A stretch of DNA of 33,218 nt from Chara braunii (Eukaryota; Streptophyta; Charophyceae; Charales; Characeae): assembly GCA_003427395.1 (NCBI GenBank), contig BFEA01000524.1:903101-936318 (forward strand), written 5' to 3'. The notes beneath the pieces are model-generated. The model had not been told where the DNA came from and did no database searches. It saw only the letters and a list, made by a program, of their open reading frames with translations. Positions 26,894 through 33,218 of this stretch are shown one piece after another; position 1 is the first letter of the stretch, and each line of letters opens with the position of its first letter. Made by a program: the position numbers and the translations under genes.

Positions 26894-27576
26894 TCAGATC
26901 AAAATGGTGCAGACTTCCAGATATACAGACTCGTCTCTCTGCACAAGGGGAGACACAATGAGAGGATGGTGTGGATGTGTAGTGTACCGAGCATCATCAG
27001 GAGTGGTGAAACATGGGACTTGCCAGGACAATGGCATCAACATGCCTCCAAATGCTCTTGAGAGGGAGTGCTGACCACATTCTGGTTGGACATCAATTAA
27101 AGACATCCCGCTTGCTAGAGGCCTTCATCAGCACTTGCAAGAATCCAGCTACACCCTCCACAAAGTCCAAATCCGCACACTTAACAGCCATTTGCTATAA
27201 CAACTGAGCTACTAGAGACCTCTGGCACATGGATAGATTTTATTTATCTATCCACGTGGGTGGCCTCCTTTTGTCGTTTTTCTCTTTTTCAGGTCTTTTG
27301 ACAATCTATCATATCTCATTGAAAAACATCTTGTCATTTTACTTCAATCTTATGCATAGTAGATGCATATTTTTATTATTTCATTAATTTTCATAAGTGA
27401 AGCATGTCTCCTTCTTCCGTCAAGTTATTGGACAATGGAATTCATACTTTTTTAACAACCATTGTAGCCTTCGAGCAGTCATTTCAAAAAGAACAGTGTA
27501 CTTTGTGAAACAAATGATAAAAGTACAGAGGACAAGCTTGAAAAACACAAACACCGTTCACCTTCTAGCTCCCCCT
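26894..27576. other. No gene recognised; AT-rich after 27230
   Basis: No recognisable gene. 27240-27560 is AT-rich with T-runs. Confidence 0.4.
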
Positions 27577-27651
27577 TGACTGTGCCTCTCATGTACAAGG
27601 CTCACCACGTTGATGAAGTTGAGCACAAGCTGCCCACATCCCCATGTGGAG
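27577..27651 (+). repeat. Dispersed repeat, copy B, interrupted by U6
   Basis: Matches copy A (25485-25570) up to CCACATCCCCATGTGGAG, at which point the third U6 copy begins. Confidence 0.6.
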
Positions 27652-27745
27652 TTTTTGGACCATTTCTCAGTTTGTGTCATCCTTGCACAAGGGGCATGCT
27701 AATTGTTCTCTGTATCGTTCCAATTTTAACGGATGTCCGAAGGAC
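27652..27745 (-). pseudogene. U6 snRNA retrocopy, nearly full length
   Basis: On the minus strand it begins at 27745 with GTCCTTCGGACATCCGTT, continues AAAATTGGAACGATACAGAG, then AACAATTAGCATGCCCCTTG and AAGGATGACAC, and ends ACTGAGAAATGGTCCAAAAA. ACAGAGA is changed to ACAGAGAAC, a few bases are missing near the 3' end, and other substitutions mark it as a pseudogene. TGTGGAG occurs at 27645-27651 and 27749-27755 and may be a short, decayed target duplication. Confidence 0.85.
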
Positions 27746-28061
27746 ATCTGTGGAGGATTCTAACCTCAAATAAAACACAAGTACGCTTAGCACGGACCAG
27801 ACATTACCCATTTCGCGTGTCCCATTGCCATGCATCAAGTTGCTTGTAATTAATGAGCGCAAAGTGACAGCTTCTATGCAGCGTGGAAAAGGTCCGAATG
27901 TGGTGGGGTTATTTGGGCTATTACAACCTTTAGCACATGGTTTGAAACTAACGATAAAAGACTCGAGCCTGTCCTACCAAGTAGTGCTACTTTACCCCTA
28001 GAAAGATACCGCTTCTTTCGCCCCCACAAGTACATTTAATGGATGTATGCAGGCCACAACG
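27746..28061. other. No gene recognised
   Basis: GGAAAAGGTCCGAATGTGG at about 27886 resembles GAAAAGGTCCAAGTGTGG at about 28120, a short dispersed repeat. No gene is seen. Confidence 0.4.
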
Positions 28062-28112
28062 TGGGAGAGGCAGGATTCAAACCTGCGTAGGCAAAAGACC
28101 TTCAACAGATAT
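28062..28112 (-). pseudogene. 3' half of a mitochondrial-type tRNA-Tyr(GUA)
   Basis: On the minus strand, ATATCTGTTGAAGG (3' side of the anticodon arm), a variable region, then the T-arm GCAGG-TTTGAAT-CCTGC with an intact 5-bp stem, and the acceptor 3' strand CTCTCCCA. This combination is that of plant mitochondrial trnY, recalled from knowledge of the family. The canonical TTCGAAT loop is changed to TTTGAAT. The 5' half with D-arm and anticodon is absent, so it cannot make a tRNA. The likely origin is an old mitochondrial DNA insertion in the nucleus. Confidence 0.6.
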
Positions 28113-28395
28113 GTAGCATAGAAAAGGTCCAAGTGTGGCAGTGTAGGCTCAAGCTAGCGAAAAGTGCAGCTGTAGAGCTTAATGGTCAAAGCCTGCTTGA
28201 CTGTGAGACCTGAATCATTGAAGAACGGCAGTAGACAAACAGCTTCCAAAGTTAATGTGTGTGATGCCAACTGGGCCTGTGTCCGGCCAGTCAGAGCTGA
28301 TGAGGGAAGATTCAGAGAGAGAGAGTGTCCAAGACCAGCGCGTATGCTGTGAGAGCAGTGGCTCTTCATCATTCTCGTTCTTTGCCTTCTGAATT
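28113..28395. other. No gene recognised
   Basis: A plus-strand pyrimidine-rich tract ending in GAATTTCAG at about 28399 could be a splice acceptor for the following open segment. Confidence 0.35.
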
Positions 28396-28613
28396 TCAGG
28401 TATGTCCATATATTTCCAGGGGCTCCAGCTTGGGCCGCAGTATAAGTGAATTACCCGGCAACGGTGGCAACTCCTCTGTATTGTGCATCTCAGGCATCTC
28501 CAATGGCTGCTTGGGCTCCAGCTCGGGCTGCAGTGCCAGTGCATTACCCGACAGATAGAACAGGCTCTGTAGCAGATGTGATTGGAGGGAGTCCACCATG
28601 TCAAGTGGGACAT
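28396..28613. other. Coding-like segment with 93-bp imperfect repeat, strand unresolved
   Basis: GGCTCCAGCTTGGGCCGCAG at 28421 recurs as GGCTCCAGCTCGGGCTGCAG at 28514. The 93-bp offset is 31 codons, so both strands stay open. Minus strand: ALQPELEPKQPLEMPEM and ILRPKLEPLEIYGHT. Plus strand: GSSLGRSISELPGNGGNSS and GSSSGCSASALPDR, after a possible acceptor near 28399. Neither is a recognised family. Confidence 0.3.
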
Positions 28614-29058
28614 GAGACACGGAGGATGTCAGCAGTGAGTGTCATCCAGACAGCTAAGACACATACTGCCCAAGACTCCCTCCTGAAAACAGGTGCAAAA
28701 CACGCCATGCTGTCGGCATGCCATCAGGCAAGGCATCTCAAGACCACACCCATACAACGTGCAGCTAAACAGTGGATGATGTGGATGAATCTGAGACACC
28801 GATGCATCGAAGTCCTCAAGGCACTCGCTGGTGGTGGCTGTCCCTTGACAGTGAACGGCCAGAAAAATTTGGACGCCTTCCAGGTGTGGCCCTGCAGCCA
28901 CATACTGCCCAGATGACCAGAAAAACCTAATAGGACTCGTGTCTCTCTGAACAATCGAAACTAAGATCAGGCACCACGAGGTCCGTGCTGCTGCCATCCT
29001 ACAGCACCCATGAATTGTCTGTGAAAGAGGTGAAAGAGAAGTCTCCATTGTGATGCAG
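28614..29058. other. No gene recognised
   Basis: A long minus-strand frame (28629-29219) crosses here, but it is Cys/Ser-rich without motifs and I do not call it. Confidence 0.35.
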
Positions 29059-29226
29059 GACATATACACAGACACCTGGATCTGCATCGGGATGTATGAC
29101 TTTGGGCCAGTCCTGAGCAGAAGTCGCCTTCTCGTGAATGGCAGATACAAAAATTCAATATTTGTGCCCAGCATGGCACAGCTATCTCTGGGAAGACAGT
29201 ATGCTGCTCCGTTGCCCACAAACTAA
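29059..29226 (+). CDS. Candidate terminal exon, unrecognised protein
   Basis: After a possible acceptor (GTGATGCAG) the plus frame reads DIYTDTWICIGMYDFGPVLS, RSRLLVNGRYKNSIFVPSM and AQLSLGRQYAAPLPTN, then stops. It is 55 codons with protein-like hydrophobic spacing. The opposite strand is also open across the same DNA, so strand assignment is uncertain. Confidence 0.3.
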   Translation, partial: DIYTDTWICIGMYDFGPVLSRSRLLVNGRYKNSIFVPSMAQLSLGRQYAAPLPTN

Positions 29227-29791
29227 GAAATGGTAGCAGCTGTAAACAAGGAGGCATGTATTGATTGTGAAGTACCGACCATAGCCTTGTCCCAGTACGA
29301 TAGGATCATGTGTCCATGAAGCTTCTGATGGAGGACAATTTCCCTGCAGCTGCGAAGATCCCGATGAGCGGTCTAAGGCCGGGTTGATGCCTGACAAGGG
29401 ATGAGTCATTGCGGCAGGATTTTGCAACTGTTAATGGGTGGGAGTGGGTCTGGTGTCGTCTCAGCATCTCAAGGAGGGGGCACTCCAGGGAGAGTTCGCT
29501 GCCGCTGTCAGCTGAAGGGAATGAAGGGGGTGGACCTACAAGCAGTTGAGCACATTGATAGAGCAGGCATGCGGCGTGTGACTGCAGCACAGGTCACAGA
29601 CCCTTGGGTCCTACGCACCTGCAGGCCCACAGGCCCGCAAGACTATAGAACATGTAGTTGCAGTGCAGGCGTTGGACTGCCAACGTATATTGAGGCCGTT
29701 AATGGAGGAGAAGGGGGACACTGACTACCCCACCAAGATGCAAGGTCAACATCTGGGAGCTGATGGAGGAGAAGGGGAACGCTGACAACGT
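29227..29791. other. No gene recognised
   Basis: Includes a TGGAGGAGAAGGGG word repeated at about 29704 and 29763. No family is recognised. Confidence 0.35.
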
Positions 29792-29947
29792 TGCGGTATC
29801 GCAGACCAACAATCAGACCATTTTTGCACTGAAGATACTGATGCCGATGATGAGGGTGAAGACGAAGAAATGGAGGGAGAGGGGAATAACAAGGAAGATG
29901 ACAGGCCTCTTCAGCACGATTACTCAGCTCTATTTCTCACAGGTTGA
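29792..29947 (+). CDS. Candidate exon encoding an acidic segment
   Basis: The plus frame reads CGIADQQSDHFCTEDTDADD, EGEDEEMEGEGNNKEDDRPL and QHDYSALFLTG, then stops. Strongly acidic segments like this are common in nuclear proteins but carry no family signal. CTCACAG/GTTGAC at its end could be a donor or an acceptor. Start and gene context are unknown. Confidence 0.25.
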   Translation, partial: CGIADQQSDHFCTEDTDADDEGEDEEMEGEGNNKEDDRPLQHDYSALFLTG

Positions 29948-30029
29948 CAAGAGTTGAAGGCTGCTCTCGTCTTGGCAGCACATGCAGGGGCAACTTGTTC
30001 ACAGCACAGCCACAGCGGTCATCTTCATG

Positions 30030-30806
30030 TCATTGGCAGCCCATCACTGCCGTGTCCCACACCATCATCCGTAGCTTCTGCAGTACGGACATCAGGCTTT
30101 CCAGCAGCAGCAGGGTCATCCCTGATGGCAGCCTGACGGGCAGGGCGCAAACACAAGGACATACGGACAAAGCAATTTTGGAGATGATCTCGACTCCCAG
30201 ACAACAGCGGATGGGCAAGTCACCATCGAAACACTCCAGCAGAACCAGTTCGTATGACGTAACCTGCATGTGCAGCAACACTCCCAGGCTCGGATAAGGT
30301 GAACCATCTTCTGGCCAAGGCACTGGAGGGATGGACCCTGCTAGCATAGACTGGGTCAGAGGGGTCACCACAACTTCCAAATCAGCAGTACTACTGCAAA
30401 TATTCTCAAAGCAAGACTGTTGCCACATGAAGACGCCAGCAGGCTTGAGGGCTGGGGAATTGGAAGAGGCACTGCAATATTATATGGCCGGAAATGTCCA
30501 TGCCACGGCCTTATCGAACATGCCATTGCAGAGCGAGCTGTTGGGGAAGACTGAAATTGCGGTCCCTAAGAAGACAAGGACCATCACGCTCGGTAATCTC
30601 TTTTTCCACTCAATGCCATACCGGTTGGGACAGTTATCCTCAGAGAAAGCATCATCAATAAATGGAAAATATTTTTGTGCTGCACAGACATCATGCTGAT
30701 GAAGGTCATTAATAAACAGCGTATCATCCTGGTAAGGAGTGTGGTTGGTGATTTTCGGTCCAGCGTTAGTGTAGGAATGCCAAAACTTGATGCCGCACAG
30801 TGCCAT
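30030..30806 (-). CDS. Unrecognised open frame of about 258 codons with one in-frame stop
   Basis: On the minus strand a good acceptor (a T/C-rich stretch then ACGTTGCAG, ending 30807) opens a frame beginning MALCGIKFWHSYTNAGPKIT and continuing QKYFPFIDDAFSEDNC, NRYGIEWKKRLPSVMVLVFL. After 108 codons there is a TAA near 30480, and the same frame then stays open for another 150 codons (SIPPVPWPEDGSPYPSLGVL, VTSYELVLLECFDGDLPIR, and so on). The TAA lies in ATATAATATTGCAG, so it may be inside a small intron whose acceptor is TTGCAG; otherwise this is a recent pseudogene. The plus strand is also open for 122 codons (30331-30699). I do not recognise the family. Confidence 0.4.
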
Positions 30807-30812
30807 CTGCAA

Positions 30813-32149
30813 CGTACAGATAAGTGTTAGAGTCTTAGAGACTACGGACTACACATGTTGCTCTGTTTCTGACATCAAGAGTGTGTCAGGGCCATGTGAG
30901 ACAACCCATTTCCCACAACCCGGGCCTCAGGCAGTCATATGTTTGAGTTTGCATATCAGCTGAACACAGCTCCACAAAACACTGTTTCATCTGGCTTTAA
31001 CCAACTCATTAGGAGATTGAACCTCAACAGTCTGCCCGGGAGGCATTTGACTGATCAAAAAGGACTGAACACCTTGCCCAAAGTTAGCAATACCCCCCAA
31101 AAAAGTGGTTGACTTTACTCCCACCAAGCCTCCAATCCTAGCCAACTGCCTAGTTGAATTCCCCTGAAAATCTGTGCGCGTCCTATAAAAAAAGCAAACT
31201 TAATATATCCACTTCAATTCATCCCAACATGTCAACAAGTTACAGACCAGAGCATAAAGTGGCCCATGTCAGCGTGGTTGAACGGCTTCTGCTGTCCAGC
31301 TGTCCACACGTCCATCTACCTGCGTCCCCCAATGTGTCTGTGAGTATCTACCTCCGTTTCCTGTTTTGTGCTTCTACCAAAACAGATGCACCTCACGAGC
31401 ATAGCTCCCTTTCATCATCGAGTTCCATGCAAGCCCAGAAGGTTCAAATTGGTCTGATCAGTGTCATCTAGCAAGAGCAGTGGCTGCCAATGGACTACTC
31501 TCAGAAAAAAAAGGCACTCCAAAGGAGAGAGCACTCCTATCAGAGCACCATGCAAGTTATCTATCGGAGTCCTTGAGAGAAGCACATCAAGCACATGTAC
31601 TGGTCTCAATGTGGTACTGCGCTCAAACACTTTGCATCGCAGCTTGAATTTATGACTGAGTCAACAATTAGTCTACTTACCTATACTACCTGGAGTCTCT
31701 CATGCATGCATCACTCACTAACCACAGAGATATGGAGAAAACCAATGACCAAAGTTTGCAGAACCACACAAACCACGTCCTTTCTTCTGCTCCACACTTG
31801 AACTGTGCATTGTTGAATGAGAAAGAGGATAATGAAAGATGGAGTAGAAACATCCGGAACAAGACACCGGGACATGGAGGCAAACAGAGCAGACATAATG
31901 AGGGTGTTCCAGATTGCACACCGTAGACAGGTGTTCCATCTTGGCATCAAGGTTGTAGATCTTGAAGCGCCAATTATGAACTAAAGTGGGTGATAGGAAG
32001 TATGAGGAGTGCACATAAGTTGTCCAAGGCATACCACCCACCTCTGATACAGAGAGTCAAGTAGTTCGTCTACTCACTGACACGGATATTGACTGGGTTA
32101 CACCAGTTATGAGACTGAAAGACAGCCAGGGCATGTATCGAAAATGCCT
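30813..32149. other. No gene recognised
   Basis: Several short open frames on both strands without motifs. Nothing RNA-like or repetitive stands out. Confidence 0.4.
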
Positions 32150-32855
32150 TTTGGCTGCAGTGAAGTTTCACAACTATTGCAGACAACATCCAAAGGAGGG
32201 AGGGTGTTCTTCACACTTGTACGGGATGACAGAGCACCACCTCCCACACCACCTCCTCCTATTAAAGCATTGCTGGAGGAATACAAGGATGTGCAAGACG
32301 AACCCATTGGAATTCAGCATAGGGATGTCAGGCACAAGATCAATATCCTCCGTGGCAGCCAAGTGGAAAAAGGGTCCAATCCATAGAGTGTTTCCAGCAG
32401 AGCCGCAAACAGATCTCAAAGCTGATCGACAATGGCTGGATTCATCCTAGCACTTCAGAATTTGAAGTGCCTGTTCTTTTTGTTCCCCTTTTAAAAATTG
32501 GGTGACTCTGGATGCGCATTGACTATCACGGGTTGAACCTGATCATTTGCGAGATTGTGGACCCTCTACCTTGCATTGATGACCTTTGGGATCAAGAGCA
32601 GGGTTGCAGTGCTTCTGACTAGTGCACCCGCTACAAGTCAGAATCTCATAGACTGCCTGGATACGTTCGTTGTGGTCTACCAAGATGATATACTGGTTTG
32701 GGGTAAAACTCTGGGAGAGCACATGGAACATCTTCGGGGAGAGCTGGAGAGATTGCGTGAACACGAGTTCCAACTCGGTCCAGCAAAATTTGAGTTTGCA
32801 CGGACTAAGGTGGTTGACTTGGGCCACTCGATTTCTGGCGAAGGTTTTGTCCTGA
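32150..32855 (+). pseudogene. Ty3/gypsy reverse transcriptase remnant
   Basis: Plus-strand frames in order: KALLEEYKDVQDEPIGI and RHKINILRGS (the segment before RT), a frameshift, then PIHRVFPAE, GWIHPSTSEFEVPVLFVPLL, a stop, WMRIDYHGLN, VDPLPCIDDLWDQEQGC (RT fingers and palm). It jumps to TSAPATSQNLIDCLDTFVVV and YQDDILVWGKTLGEHMEHLR (the catalytic Y-x-D-D, here YQDD where gypsy elements usually have YLDD), then HEFQLGPAKFEFARTKVVDL and GHSISGEGFVL. About 45 codons, including the first catalytic Asp region, are deleted at about 32606-32625. The fragment stops at the (CT)n tract of the neighbouring U2-like element. It is on the opposite strand to, and much more reduced than, the 15-20 kb element. 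Confidence 0.85.
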
Positions 32856-32861
32856 GGCAGG

Positions 32862-32864
<3 letters not shown>

Positions 32865-32933
<69 letters not shown>

Positions 32934-33084
32934 GGGCATGGCGCACTCGCTCGTCCAGATTTTCCTTCTTCTTTTTTCCGATCATCTCGTGCAGCCTTGT
33001 GGATTTTCCATTTTTTTTTTTTTTTTAAGTGGTCCCGATGCACCACGGATATGAAACTGATGGGGACATATAATACTCTTGATG
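32865..33084 (-). pseudogene. U2 snRNA-derived element, minus strand, with A-rich and (GA)n tail
   Basis: On the minus strand from 33084: ATCAAGAGTATTATATG, ATCAGTTTCATATCC, GTGGTGCATCGGGACCACTT, then an A-run (33026-33011), GGAAAATCCACAAGGCTGC, and finally (GA)n at 32931-32865. Head, stem word, A-rich stretch, GAAAATCC word and GA tail come in the same order as in the 21.3-23.9 kb units. It abuts the RT remnant. AGGGTT next to both (CT)n tracts (about 32859 and 33126) is a possible but weak target duplication. Confidence 0.65.
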
Positions 33085-33127
33085 GTGGTGGTGGGGGGGG
33101 GGGGCGGTTGGCGTCCTAGGTAATTAG

Positions 33128-33131
<4 letters not shown>

Positions 33132-33218
<87 letters not shown>
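33132..33218 (+). repeat. (CT)n microsatellite running off the window end
   Basis: More than 40 CT repeats to the last base. It could be the GA tail of another minus-strand element beyond the window. Confidence 0.95.

Noticed and set aside
28629-29219. 196-codon minus-strand frame
   Set aside because: Cys/Ser-rich, no recognisable motif. A plus-strand frame over part of it looks at least as protein-like.

Overview
The window looks like nuclear DNA of a plant-lineage eukaryote, probably a streptophyte (a charophyte alga such as Chara is my best guess, from the style of the Ty3/gypsy proteins; this is recognition, not proof). The evidence is spliced exon fragments, a Ty3/gypsy retrotransposon, spliceosomal U6 and U2 snRNA-derived repeats, a plant-type mitochondrial tRNA-Tyr fragment, and very dense GA/CT and CA/GT microsatellites. 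There are no operons or bacterial features. Most long open frames are low-complexity translations of microsatellites and are not listed as genes.

Layout. 1-4600: repeat-rich DNA with a 154-bp tandem duplication, a four-fold CACGTG palindrome, a chimeric U6 retrocopy (1730-1888, minus) flanked by 17-bp target-site duplications, and 46-bp tandem repeats. 4674-4847 (minus): one convincing exon of an FCP1/NIF-type HAD phosphatase-like gene. 6093-6196: a second U6 retrocopy with perfect 15-bp duplications. 6700-15440: microsatellites, short tandem arrays, and two phase-compatible candidate exons of an unrecognised minus-strand gene (10073-10173 and 9430-9584). 15440-15477: a Nextera mate-pair junction adapter left in the assembly. 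15480-20390 (minus): a decayed Ty3/gypsy element with gag, zinc knuckle, protease, RNase H and integrase, in which the reverse transcriptase core is deleted. 20820-20821: a two-N gap.

21329-22400 is the most interesting region. It is an array of sequences derived from U2 snRNA, including the branch-point-binding GUAGUAUC segment. They are arranged as dimers, followed by an A-rich stretch and a (GA)n tail. Related A-rich/(GA)n units continue to about 23860, and a minus-strand copy at 32865-33084 sits beside a reverse-transcriptase pseudogene. Together with three U6 retrocopies and one U6 fragment, this suggests a genome in which snRNA sequences have repeatedly been turned into dispersed repeats.

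25200-25237 is a second adapter junction. 25905-26893 (minus) holds a Cys/His-rich RING-like open frame and a degenerate copy of it. 27652-27745 is a third U6 copy. 28062-28112 is the 3' half of a mitochondrial-type tRNA-Tyr. 28300-30806 has several unrecognised coding-like segments, the best being 30030-30806 (minus). 32150-32855 (plus) is a broken gypsy reverse transcriptase. Because of the two adapter junctions and the N gap, linkage across 15440, 20820 and 25200 should not be trusted.
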